A stretch of 9,653 bases of DNA from an uncultured Chryseolinea sp. (lineage in GTDB: Bacteria > Bacteroidota > Bacteroidia > Cytophagales > Cyclobacteriaceae), in NCBI GenBank assembly GCA_946478915.1, contig CAMLER010000155.1:1-9653 (forward strand), written 5' to 3'. The notes under the pieces are model-generated. The model searched no databases. It was not told where the DNA came from and was given only the letters and a program-made list of their open reading frames with translations. Shown piece after piece: positions 1 through 7,127 of the stretch. The position numbers and the translations under genes were made by a program. Each line of letters begins with the position of its first letter. The stretch's first letter is position 1.

Positions 1-440
1 AGCTCGAAAAATATGAGTACGTCGTTGGAAGACAATTAAAACCCGAAGCGCGCACCGATATAGTTTTTGATCTGGCGGAAGCCGGTGTGAAACCCACTGC
101 TATGATCGACGTTTCCGACGGACTGGCATCCGAGCTCTTCCACATCTCAAACAATTCGAATGTAGGCACCAGGATATATGAAGACAAGGTACCTGTCGAT
201 CATTCTACCTATGAGACGGCAATTGAGTTTAAAATGGACCCGATAACGTGTGCCCTAAACGGCGGCGAGGATTATGAACTACTTTTTACGATAAACAAAT
301 CGGATCAGGAAAAAATCAAGAATCATCCGGATATTCATTTCATAGGTTACACCCACGAAAGAAAATCTGAAAACGTTCTCATCACAAAACAGGGAACGGT
401 CGTTCCGTTGAATGCGCAGGGATGGGATCATTTTAAATAG
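1..440 (+). CDS. thiL: Thiamine-monophosphate kinase ThiL, C-terminal part (5' end outside window)
   Basis: ThiL uses ATP to phosphorylate thiamine monophosphate to thiamine diphosphate, the last step of cofactor B1 synthesis in the cytoplasm. The frame is open from base 3 to the TAG at 438-440, so the true start lies left of the window; a GTG at 87 is internal, because family-like sequence (RQLKPEAR) precedes it. About 145 C-terminal residues are visible. They show the family signatures AMIDVSDGLASEL, a nucleotide- and metal-binding stretch in this AIR-synthase-like fold, and NGGEDYELLFT, followed by a typical IGYT segment. The stop codon's G is the first base of a heptamer repeat array. The gene is convergent with the minus-strand gene ending at 691. 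Identification rests on recalled family motifs and is firm. Confidence 0.93.
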   Translation, partial: LEKYEYVVGRQLKPEARTDIVFDLAEAGVKPTAMIDVSDGLASELFHISNNSNVGTRIYEDKVPVDHSTYETAIEFKMDPITCALNGGEDYELLFTINKSDQEKIKNHPDIHFIGYTHERKSENVLITKQGTVVPLNAQGWDHFK

Positions 441-690
441 TTAAAAGTTAAAAGTTCAATGTTCAAAGTTGTAGGACTCCCACTTGAGAAGGTACCTATT
501 TAGGGAGTCAAAATTGGACAAAAGAAAGTATTTACTCTTTTCAATCGAGCGAAACTTGAACCTTGAACCTCAAACTTTAAACTTATTAGAAGGTAGCTAC
601 TTAGGGAGTCAAAGCTGGACAAAAAGAAAGTATTTGCTCGTTTCAATCGAGCGAAACCTTGAACCTCAAACCTTGAACTTTGAACTTATT
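440..690. repeat. Intergenic repeat element R1: heptamer arms plus two 101-bp units
   Basis: This fills the whole gap between the convergent thiL and hypothetical-gene stop codons. The left arm (440-467) is four heptamers of the GTTAAAA/GTTCAAA type, the first starting on the G of the thiL stop codon. Two direct copies of a roughly 101-bp unit follow (488-588 and 589-690, a few mismatches). Each copy contains AGGGAGTC, an AAAGAAAGTATTT stretch, the motif ATCGAGCGAAAC, and a tail of TTGAACC/CTTTAAAC-type repeats roughly complementary to the left arm. A 7-bp inverted repeat, GACTCCC (475-481) and GGGAGTC (503-509), lies at the start. It may act as a bidirectional terminator by forming an arm-to-arm hairpin (inference). 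Confidence 0.75.
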
Positions 691-1056
691 TCAGTCTTCC
701 GGATATGGAATAAAAACAAAATTGGTAAATCCGGGATCGATTACGAACAGACAGCAGAACTCATCGGGATCTTTATAAGCTTTCTGGAAATCCTCCACCT
801 TATCGGAAGCTACTAACTCGCGTTGAACGAATTCGTTGAGGAAAGATGCATAATAATACCACGATGTTCCATTGGTTTCAGGTTGAAGCAACAGTTGGCC
901 TATGGGCTGCGACTGTTTACAAAGTGGAAATATCGGATACTCGAATCCTGCTTTCCTAATTTGATAAGAAGCTTCTTTGAGTGTGTCGGATACCTTCACA
1001 AAATCCTCCGAGATGGTTCCGAGGTATTTTCCACTGAGTTCCGGATCATTATTCAT
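691..1056 (-). CDS. Small conserved protein of unknown function
   Basis: A 121-residue, probably cytoplasmic protein with no signal peptide or membrane segment. I do not recognise a named domain. Visible features are a central YPIFPLCKQSQPIGQLL stretch, an aromatic WYYYASFLNEF segment, a DPDEFCCLFVID segment with adjacent cysteines, and a C-terminus ending FVFIPYPED. From memory, similar proteins are widespread and well conserved in Bacteroidota, but I cannot verify this here. It starts 26 bases after the acpH stop on the same strand, so the two are probably co-transcribed. Its stop abuts repeat element R1. An overlapping plus-strand frame (484-816) is made of repeat sequence plus the antisense of this gene and is not credible. 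Confidence 0.8.
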   Translation of the reverse strand: MNNDPELSGKYLGTISEDFVKVSDTLKEASYQIRKAGFEYPIFPLCKQSQPIGQLLLQPETNGTSWYYYASFLNEFVQRELVASDKVEDFQKAYKDPDEFCCLFVIDPGFTNFVFIPYPED

Positions 1057-1082
1057 AAGTAGTATTCTGCGTGTTAAGAAGT

Positions 1083-1667
1083 TTATTTATAAAGGTATTG
1101 CTGAGCGGCTTGTCTGACATCCGGCAAGAATGAATGAAACTCTGATTTAAATTCCTCGTAAAAGTCCTTCAGCTCGTGAATTGATTCATCCATTTTCGAC
1201 CCGTATTTCGCACGACGTGAAATGCCTGACAGTGCCTGACCGATTCCGCCGAAATTTCCATAATTCAATAGCCAGTTATCTCTTATCATATACGGTAACA
1301 TGCTTTTAACTGGTTGTGGAAGGATTGCGCCGTGCTCTTCGATCGTCTGATAAACGCTTTCCGAAAAGGTTAGCAGAGGCGTCGGGTGGTATTGAGTCCA
1401 GTATCGGGAAAGAAAATGGTCATAAAAGATATCCACAATTACTGCCGCATAATGCCGGTACTTCGGGCGCAGCTTGAATTTGCTTTGTTGTACTACCGGG
1501 TGATGATCGGTGTACTCATCGATCAGCCGATGCAGCTCAATTCCCCTTGCGATGTCTTCTTCATACGTTTCCACAAAATTCCTGCCCTTCACAAAATCAC
1601 CAATAAAATTGCCGACCATTATTTTTGGATTACCATTCGACAAATAAATATGCGCCAGAAAATTCAT
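1083..1667 (-). CDS. acpH: Acyl carrier protein phosphodiesterase family protein (AcpH/DUF479)
   Basis: Members of this family include AcpH, which hydrolyses the 4'-phosphopantetheine arm from holo-acyl carrier protein using a divalent metal in an HD-like helical fold. The 194-residue product has the family length and begins with the hallmark MNFLAHIYLS. Conserved putative metal or active-site positions are H6, D24 (GNFIGDFVKG), H46/D50 (GIELHRLID), D54-H55-H56 and D79/D83-H84 (VDIFYDH). The ATG at 1667 places this N-terminus exactly where the family starts. It is the first gene of a minus-strand pair and is divergent from the TerB-like gene. Family membership is strong. Activity on ACP, rather than another phosphodiester, is inferred from the name-giving member. 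Confidence 0.88.
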   Translation of the reverse strand: MNFLAHIYLSNGNPKIMVGNFIGDFVKGRNFVETYEEDIARGIELHRLIDEYTDHHPVVQQSKFKLRPKYRHYAAVIVDIFYDHFLSRYWTQYHPTPLLTFSESVYQTIEEHGAILPQPVKSMLPYMIRDNWLLNYGNFGGIGQALSGISRRAKYGSKMDESIHELKDFYEEFKSEFHSFLPDVRQAAQQYLYK

Positions 1668-1760
1668 GCTTTGTAAAGTTATTGGTTATTTGCGATTAAG
1701 TTGGTAGGTTCAAATACCCCAACCACACACACACCACAAGAATCCTCTAAATGCATTCCG

Positions 1761-2159
1761 ATGTCCACACTATCGCAATTAAAATTACTTATCAGTCTGG
1801 CGCAGATCGATGGTAAAGTCGCTGAACGCGAGCGCTCTTATATAACGAACATTGGCAGGGCAAATGACCTGTCCGAGAAAGATATTGAACAGTTGTTTGA
1901 ACAGCGACATCAACTCATCATACCAAAAGAATTAGACGACGACGAAAAGTTCGAATATATCTTTAGCCTTGTGCAATTGATGAAAATCGATGAGCGGATG
2001 TACAAAGAAGAAATGATGTTTTGCACGAAGATCGCCGAGAACCTTGGATACGATAACCAGGTAATGTTTGAATTGTTGTTGCATGTTAAGCCGGGCGTAA
2101 TGGAAAAGGATGAGATCATCAATCTTAAAGAAGTAACACAGAAGCATCTTAAGAAATAG
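1761..2159 (+). CDS. TerB-like (tellurite-resistance TerB family) small protein
   Basis: A 132-residue helical protein with two matching acidic motifs, AQIDGKVAERE near residues 14-24 and MKIDERMYKEE near residues 74-84, the latter leading into an IAENLGY helix. This internal pseudo-repeat of D-containing helix pairs is typical of TerB-like domains, which are thought to bind metal or act as signalling modules; a specific function is not known. I chose the ATG at 1761. The frame extends to a TTG at 1701, but that 20-residue extension is low-complexity (encoded partly by a CA repeat) and unlike the family. There is no clear Shine-Dalgarno site. The amidohydrolase starts 30 bases downstream, so co-transcription is plausible. 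A direct role in tellurite resistance should not be assumed. Confidence 0.75.
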   Translation: MSTLSQLKLLISLAQIDGKVAERERSYITNIGRANDLSEKDIEQLFEQRHQLIIPKELDDDEKFEYIFSLVQLMKIDERMYKEEMMFCTKIAENLGYDNQVMFELLLHVKPGVMEKDEIINLKEVTQKHLKK

Positions 2160-2189
2160 GGTGGCAGAACACGATCTCGCTATACGTCC

Positions 2190-3461
2190 ATGAAGTACTT
2201 CCTTTCGATCCTCATAGTCACCAGTCATTTTTGCGCGGCACAGAGAACAATCATCCATTGTGGTTTGCTCATCGATGGCAAAAGCAATAGCGCGCAAACG
2301 CAGATGTCGATATTGGTTGAAGGCAATAAGATCATAGATGTCGTGAAGGGATTCGCTGCAGTCAATGCCGGGGATAGCCTGATCGACTTAAGGAAGAAAA
2401 CCGTGTTGCCTGGACTTATCGACATGCACGTACATTTGGAGGGCGAGACCAGCAAGGATCAGGCGCTTCAGAAGTTTACTTTGAACCAGGCAGACATCGC
2501 GTTTCGGGCTACAGGTTTTGCGCGTAAAACATTGTTGGCCGGATTTACCACGGTGCGCGACCTTGGCGGTACCGGTGTGAACACTTCCTTGCGAAATGCG
2601 ATCAACCAGGGACTCGTGGTAGGCCCACGAATTTTCTCCGCCGGAAAGTCGATAGCGACTACCGGCGGTCATGCCGATCCAACCAACGGATATAGAAAAG
2701 AACTGATGGGAGATCCGGGCCCTGCTGAAGGCGTTATTAATTCTCCTGAGGATGCACGGAAGGCGGTTCGGCAACGGTACAAGGATGGGGCGGACTTGAT
2801 TAAAATAACCGCGACTGGCGGCGTCACCAGTCTGGCCAAGGATGGTTCCGGTCCACAGTTCACGGACGAAGAGTTGAAAGCTATCATCGAAACCGCCAGG
2901 GACTACGGTATGCACACTGCAGCACACGCCCACGGGCCTGAGGGCATGAAGCGGGCAGTGTTAGCGGGCATTACCACCATCGAACACGGCACCCTGATGA
3001 CTGAAGAGATTATGGATCTGATGAAGCAAAAGGGAACTTACTATGTTCCGACACTCACAGCCGGAAAGTTTGTCGGTGAGCAGGCCAAAATCCCAGGCTA
3101 CTACCATCCTTTAGTTGTTCCAAAAGCAGCTGCTATCGGTCCTCAAATTCAAAAGACTTATGAGAAGGCTTACAGGCGTGGGGTAAAAATCGCGTTTGGA
3201 ACCGATGCCGGTGTATTTTTTCATGGTGATAATGCACAGGAATTTGCGCTTATGGTGCAGGGCGGGATGCCTCCCATGGAAGCAATCAAGTCTGCCACCG
3301 TTGTTAATGCGACCATCCTCGGTATGAGCGATCAGATAGGTTCTTTGGAAATCGGAAAGCTTGCTGATATAATTGCCGTGGACGAAAACCCCCTTCAGAA
3401 TATCAGAGCCCTGGAAAAGGTGACTTTCGTGATGAAGGAAGGCATTGTCGTTAAACGTTAA
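2190..3461 (+). CDS. Exported imidazolonepropionase-like / prolidase-type amidohydrolase
   Basis: A metal-dependent hydrolase of the amidohydrolase superfamily, probably acting outside the cytoplasm on an unidentified amide or peptide substrate. The 423-residue product begins with a signal peptide ([10 protein letters not shown], likely signal-peptidase I cleavage near CAAQ at 15-18; no lipobox). The TIM-barrel metal ligands are visible: H80 and H82 (DMHVHLEG), K205 in [10 protein letters not shown] as the likely carboxylated bridging lysine, H246 (AAHAHG), H266 (TIEHGT) and D339 (FGTDAG). The C-terminal [27 protein letters not shown] segment closes the flanking beta-sandwich, as in imidazolonepropionase-like and Xaa-Pro or Xaa-Arg dipeptidase members. 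All ligands are present, so it is probably active. The exact substrate cannot be called. Confidence 0.88.
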   Translation: MKYFLSILIVTSHFCAAQRTIIHCGLLIDGKSNSAQTQMSILVEGNKIIDVVKGFAAVNAGDSLIDLRKKTVLPGLIDMHVHLEGETSKDQALQKFTLNQADIAFRATGFARKTLLAGFTTVRDLGGTGVNTSLRNAINQGLVVGPRIFSAGKSIATTGGHADPTNGYRKELMGDPGPAEGVINSPEDARKAVRQRYKDGADLIKITATGGVTSLAKDGSGPQFTDEELKAIIETARDYGMHTAAHAHGPEGMKRAVLAGITTIEHGTLMTEEIMDLMKQKGTYYVPTLTAGKFVGEQAKIPGYYHPLVVPKAAAIGPQIQKTYEKAYRRGVKIAFGTDAGVFFHGDNAQEFALMVQGGMPPMEAIKSATVVNATILGMSDQIGSLEIGKLADIIAVDENPLQNIRALEKVTFVMKEGIVVKR

Positions 3462-3591
3462 CAGTTAATAGTTCGCTCGAGCAACGGGTGCATATTCGCC
3501 TTGTATCCTTCCGTTTAAATCGGTTCATGCCGTGCTGACCTGAGATCCTGGCGACCTAATAACTAATAACTAATATCTAATAACTAATAAC
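3457..3591. repeat. Intergenic repeat element R2 (inverted orientation, TAATAAC arms)
   Basis: Directly at the amidohydrolase stop codon are heptamer-like units GTTAACA, GTTAATA and GTT (3457-3473), the stop TAA lying inside the first. They are followed by TCGCTCGAG, the reverse complement of the TCGAGCGA motif found in R1 and R3. About 75 bases later come five perfect-register heptamers, four TAATAAC and one TAATATC (3557-3591), roughly complementary to the left arm. Read on the minus strand, the order (heptamer array, loop, TCGAGCGAAC, complementary array) matches R1 and R3, but the heptamer sequence differs. The loop also holds CCGTTTAAATCGG. It may serve as a 3' hairpin or terminator (inference). 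Confidence 0.6.
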
Positions 3592-3601
3592 ACTTTTACC
3601 T

Positions 3602-3609
3602 TACTTTTG
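3602..3609 (+). promoter_or_regulatory. Candidate Bacteroidota -7 promoter box for lepA
   Basis: TACTTTTG followed by C matches the TA-N2-TTTG(C) -7 box of the primary sigma factor in Bacteroidota. It lies 65 bases before the lepA ATG. Transcription would begin a few bases downstream, about 3614, exactly where a hairpin starts. No good TTG -33 element is visible at the usual distance, since the TAATAAC repeats occupy that region. Confidence 0.5.
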
Positions 3610-3613
3610 CTGT

Positions 3614-3651
3614 CTTCAAATCGGAAGGCAGGCTTTGCAGCCCGTTTGAAG
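3614..3651 (+). promoter_or_regulatory. Stem-loop in the lepA 5' leader
   Basis: CTTCAAATCGG (3614-3624) pairs with CCGTTTGAAG (3642-3651), giving a 10-bp stem with one bulged T. Inside it, GGCT (3631-3634) and AGCC (3639-3642) form an alternative or additional small stem around TTGC. The hairpin begins about where transcription would start from the candidate promoter and ends before the ribosome site. It could stabilise the mRNA or modulate expression. The function is inference. Confidence 0.45.
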
Positions 3652-3663
3652 CACAGACAAATC

Positions 3664-3674
3664 AGAGGAGAGAG
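3664..3674 (+). promoter_or_regulatory. Purine-rich ribosome-binding region of lepA
   Basis: AGAGGAGAGAG sits immediately before the lepA ATG at 3675 and contains a GGAG core. It stands out because other starts in this window have little or no Shine-Dalgarno sequence. It supports the start giving [18 protein letters not shown]. Confidence 0.55.
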
Positions 3675-5434
3675 ATGGAAAACATCCGCAATTTTTGCAT
3701 TATAGCACACATCGACCACGGAAAAAGTACGTTGGCTGACAGGCTTTTAGAGTTTACCGGGACGCTGAACGAGCGCCAGATGGAAGCGCAAGTCCTTGAT
3801 AATATGGACCTGGAACGTGAGAAGGGTATCACCATAAAATCCCACGCAATCCAGATGAATTACACATTGGATGGCAAGGAATACATCCTGAACCTCATCG
3901 ACACACCGGGCCACGTTGATTTTTCATACGAAGTCTCCCGTTCGATTGCCGCATGTGAAGGTGCTTTATTAATTGTGGATGCCAGCCAGGGCATTGAAGC
4001 CCAGACGATCTCTAATTTATATCTCGCCTTGGAACACGATCTGGAAATCATTCCCGTGATGAATAAGATTGATCTTCCGCATGCGATGCCCGAAGATGTG
4101 GCTGATGAAATTGTTGAGTTGGTTGGATGCAAAAAGGAAGATGTGATCCGCGCCAGCGCCAAAGAGGGCATTGGTATCGAAGATATCCTTCGGGCGGTTG
4201 TTACACGCGTCAAACCTCCCAAAGGCGATCCGAAAGCACCGCTTCAGGCCATGATTTTCGATTCAGTTTACAACTCCTTCAGGGGGATAGAAATATATTT
4301 TCGCGTTTTCAACGGGACGATAAGGAAGGGTGAAAAGATCAAATTTGTTAATACGAATAGAGAATATTTTGCTGAAGAAATTGGGGTTCTGAAACTTGAA
4401 AAAAAACCAAAGGATGCGATCAGCGCCGGCAATGTTGGTTATTTGATTTCCGGTATCAAGGTGGCCAGCGAGGTTCATGTTGGTGACACTATTACCAGCA
4501 CGACTAATCCGGGAGAATCGCTGAAGGGTTTCGAGAAGGTAAAGCCCATGGTCTTTGCGGGTATCTACCCCGTTGACACGACAGAGTTTGAGGAACTGCG
4601 GTCGTCGATGGAGAAGCTGCAATTGAACGATGCTTCACTTGTTTGGGAATTGGAAACGTCTGCAGCGCTTGGCTTTGGATTCCGGTGTGGTTTTCTCGGA
4701 ATGCTCCACATGGAAATTATCCAGGAGCGGTTAGAGCGGGAATTCGATATGACGGTGATCACTACCGTACCATCAGTACAGTTTCAGGCATTTCTCACGG
4801 ATGGATCCCAAATATTTATAAATGCTCCCTCCGAAATGCCGGATCCCACGCGGATGAACCACATCGAGGAACCGTACATCAAGGCTCAGATCATTACGAA
4901 GTCTGAGTACATCGGTCCGATTATCGGGTTGTGTATGGACAAGCGGGGAGTGATCAAGAATCAGAATTATTTAACAACCGACCGTGTCGAGTTGCACTTC
5001 GAAATGCCTTTGTCTGAAATTGTGTTTGATTTCTTTGATAAGCTGAAATCAATTTCAAGAGGTTATGCTTCGCTGGATTATCACCTTATCGGTTTCCGGG
5101 AGTCGGATATGGTGAAGCTTGATATCATGCTGAATGGTGAAAAGGTGGATGCGCTTAGCGCGATCGTTCACCGGAGTAAATCGCAGGACTGAAGGAGCTT
5201 ATTCCACGCCAGATGTTTGAGATCGCCATCCAGGCGGCTATCGGACAAAAAATTGTAGCGCGGGAAAACATAAGCGCCATTCGTAAAAACGTATTGGCGA
5301 AGTGCTACGGTGGTGATATTTCGCGAAAGAGAAAACTGTTGGAAAAGCAAAAGAAAGGTAAGAAGCGAATGCGGCAGGTTGGAAATGTTGAAATACCGCA
5401 GGAAGCTTTTATGGCTGTCCTGAAGATTGATTAA
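3675..5434 (+). pseudogene. lepA: Elongation factor 4 (LepA), reading frame broken near the 3' end
   Basis: LepA/EF-4 is a ribosome-associated translational GTPase implicated in back-translocation or initiation-stage functions. The first frame (3675-5192, 505 residues) has G1 AHIDHGKS at 11-18, the G2/switch I region near GITIKSH, G3 DTPGH at 76-80, G4 NKID at 130-133, and the EF-4 domains through [12 protein letters not shown]. It then meets TGA at 5190. The conserved C-terminus resumes in another frame from about 5189 ([19 protein letters not shown]) and runs to TAA at 5434, including [20 protein letters not shown] and [10 protein letters not shown]. Compared with the family's remembered HRSNAQ-RGREL-EKLKELIP layout, about eight residues around a GRxLxxK segment are missing, consistent with a loss of about 25 bases (3n+1). 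The two pieces total about 586 residues against a usual 595 or so. This is either a real mutation or an assembly error. Confidence 0.9.
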
Positions 5435-5460
5435 ATGATTGTGAAAAATTAAATTACCGT

Positions 5461-5482
5461 TCTCTGGAGCAAAACCAGGAGA
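5461..5482 (+). terminator. Weak hairpin between lepA and folD
   Basis: TCTCTGG (5461-5467) pairs with CCAGGAGA (5475-5482) with one bulged G, around AGCAAAA. No T-tract follows, so it is a poor intrinsic terminator. It could instead be a leader structure of folD. Confidence 0.25.
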
Positions 5483-5518
5483 GCTCAGCGGGGAGCATTA
5501 TAAACGCCAGACAAAGTC

Positions 5519-6412
5519 ATGTCCGAAACACTTCAAACCACGTACACACTAATCGACGGAAAAAAGGTATCGACTGATATCAAAGATGAAATTGCAGCGA
5601 AAGTTGCTGCGCGAAAAAAGCAAGGAAAAAAGATTCCGCATCTTGCTATTATTCTCATCGGCGACGATGGTGCAAGTCAGACGTACGTAGACAACAAAGT
5701 AAAAGCGTGCAAGAGTGTAGGCTTTCATTACACCATGATGCGTTTTGCAGACACCATCAGCGAGGAGCGACTGATGAAGCACATCGATCACGTAAACAAT
5801 GACGACGATGTTGATGGATTCATCGTGCAGCTTCCGCTTCCGGCGCATATTTCAGTAGAGCGTATCACTGAAAATATTCGTTCCGATAAAGACGTTGATG
5901 GATTTACGAACCACAACTTTGGAAGCATCATTTCCAAAAATCCATTGTTAATGCCCGCCACTCCGTTCGGTGTTATGGAGTTGCTAAGACGCTATAATAT
6001 TGAGACAGAAGGTAAGCATGCTGTTGTAATCGGAGCTAGCCGGATCGCGGGCGCGCCACTGAGCATGATGCTGACGGAACAGGGACACGCAACGGTAACC
6101 ATATGCCATAAGTATACGCAGGATCTTGCCAGCTTCACGCGAATGGCGGATATTTTACTGGTAGCTGTGGGAAAACCCGGCCTTGTTACGGCTGACATGG
6201 TTAAGGAGGGCGCAGTAGTTATCGATATTGGCACTACTCGTGTTGAAGGTCCCGAATATCAGAAAGGCTGGGCTATTAAAGGTGATGTGGATTTCAAGAA
6301 AGTGGCTCCAAAATGTTCATTCATCACACCGGTTCCCGGAGGCGTCGGCCCGATGACCATCGCTTCCTTGCTTTTGAATACCTTGCGTGCAACGGAGCTA
6401 AGAAATCCGTGA
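5519..6412 (+). CDS. folD: Bifunctional methylenetetrahydrofolate dehydrogenase / methenyltetrahydrofolate cyclohydrolase FolD
   Basis: FolD oxidises 5,10-methylene-THF to 5,10-methenyl-THF with NADP and hydrolyses that to 10-formyl-THF, linking serine-derived carbon to purine and formyl-Met synthesis in the cytoplasm. The 297-residue product has full family length. The N-terminal catalytic domain shows GDDGASQTYVDNKVKAC (Y56 and K60 of the YxxxK motif), DGFIVQLPLP around 99-108 (Q104), and DKDVDGF (D125). The Rossmann domain shows VVIGASRIAGAP at 169-180, close to the GASNIVG form known from E. coli, and the C-terminal PVPGGVGPMT at 271-280. The usual PCTP is PATP here (146-149), a mild variation. 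It lies 84 bases after the lepA frame and only 10 bases before queE, suggesting a folD-queE transcript. Confidence 0.96.
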   Translation: MSETLQTTYTLIDGKKVSTDIKDEIAAKVAARKKQGKKIPHLAIILIGDDGASQTYVDNKVKACKSVGFHYTMMRFADTISEERLMKHIDHVNNDDDVDGFIVQLPLPAHISVERITENIRSDKDVDGFTNHNFGSIISKNPLLMPATPFGVMELLRRYNIETEGKHAVVIGASRIAGAPLSMMLTEQGHATVTICHKYTQDLASFTRMADILLVAVGKPGLVTADMVKEGAVVIDIGTTRVEGPEYQKGWAIKGDVDFKKVAPKCSFITPVPGGVGPMTIASLLLNTLRATELRNP

Positions 6413-6422
6413 TCTATAAGCC

Positions 6423-7085
6423 GTGAAATTGGATTCTGTTTTGATTGGATCAAGCGTTATAACGGTGGACGATAAAAGAACTTCAGCCGTACTGCTTCCG
6501 CTCATGGAGGATTTCTATACCATACAGGGAGAAGGATTCTATCAGGGACAGGCAGCTTACTTTATCAGGCTTGGTGGCTGTGATGTCGGTTGTGTCTGGT
6601 GCGATGTCAAAGAATCATGGGATGCATCAGCCCATCCGTTGTGTCATATAGATGAGATTTGCCAAAGAGTGGTAAATAGCGGTAGCAGGATTGCTGTTGT
6701 AACCGGCGGCGAACCGGCCATGTACGATTTGTCGCTTCTCACAGAACAAATAAAAAACGCCGGTATACGGACCCATATTGAAACCTCTGGCGTATATCCA
6801 CTCCGTGGAAAATGGGACTGGGTTTGCTTTTCGCCAAAAAAATTTAAGGAACCCGACCCCTCGATATTTGGTCAATCGGATGAGCTCAAGGTCGTGATTT
6901 ACAACAAGACTGATTTTTCCTGGGCCGAGCAGTTTGCAGAACAGGTACCTTCAACCTGCAATCTTTTTCTACAGCCGGAATGGTCGCGCGAAAAAGAGAT
7001 GTTGCCGCTCATTATTGAGTATGTGAAGGCAAACCCCCGGTGGCAGGTATCTCTGCAGATACATAAGTATATGAACATACCCTAG
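6423..7085 (+). CDS. queE: 7-carboxy-7-deazaguanine synthase QueE (radical SAM)
   Basis: QueE converts 6-carboxy-5,6,7,8-tetrahydropterin to 7-carboxy-7-deazaguanine, a step toward preQ0 and queuosine in tRNA, using S-adenosylmethionine and a 4Fe-4S cluster. The 220-residue product shows MEDFYTIQGEG (28-38), the CxxxCxxC cluster motif at C53, C57 and C60 in GGCDVGCVWC, then DVKESWD, TGGEP at 94-98 for SAM binding, IETSG, SPKKFKEP, and the C-terminal QIHKYMNIP typical of the family in Bacteroidota. The start is uncertain: GTG at 6423 fits the length and the 10-base gap to folD; GTG at 6465 and ATG at 6504 are alternatives, though ATG 6504 would leave almost nothing before the conserved PLMEDFYTIQGEG. 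No queC, queD or queF is in the window. Confidence 0.93.
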   Translation: MKLDSVLIGSSVITVDDKRTSAVLLPLMEDFYTIQGEGFYQGQAAYFIRLGGCDVGCVWCDVKESWDASAHPLCHIDEICQRVVNSGSRIAVVTGGEPAMYDLSLLTEQIKNAGIRTHIETSGVYPLRGKWDWVCFSPKKFKEPDPSIFGQSDELKVVIYNKTDFSWAEQFAEQVPSTCNLFLQPEWSREKEMLPLIIEYVKANPRWQVSLQIHKYMNIP

Positions 7086-7127
7086 CGAGTGCACGTTTCA
7101 AAGACGTTACCTGATAATCGATGTAAA

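Noticed and set aside
440..690. CRISPR-like array at the 101-bp repeats
   Set aside because: Only two long adjacent units with no regular unique spacers and no cas genes in the window.
484..816. 110-codon plus-strand open frame over the thiL downstream repeats
   Set aside because: It is built from the two 101-bp repeat units (the protein repeats the same KRKYLL-SIERNLEPQTLN pattern) and then runs antisense through the minus-strand hypothetical gene.
823..1062. 79-codon plus-strand frame
   Set aside because: Antisense to the better-supported minus-strand gene at 691-1056, with no family-like sequence.
1668..1700. Promoters for the divergent acpH and TerB-like genes
   Set aside because: TAACTTTA on the minus strand and TATTTGC on the plus strand only partly match the Bacteroidota -7 box, with poor spacing to any -33 element, so I did not annotate them.
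1701..1760. Upstream TTG start extending the TerB-like protein by 20 residues
   Set aside because: The extension is encoded by a CA-rich low-complexity stretch (about 1720-1740) and lacks family resemblance; the ATG at 1761 gives a clean helical start.
2388..2933. 181-codon minus-strand frame inside the amidohydrolase gene
   Set aside because: Shadow frame; the plus strand carries all amidohydrolase metal-ligand motifs over the same bases.
5187..5192. Programmed frameshift in lepA
   Set aside because: No slippery sequence at the break, and about eight conserved residues are missing, so a frameshift alone would not restore the normal protein; programmed shifting is not known for lepA.
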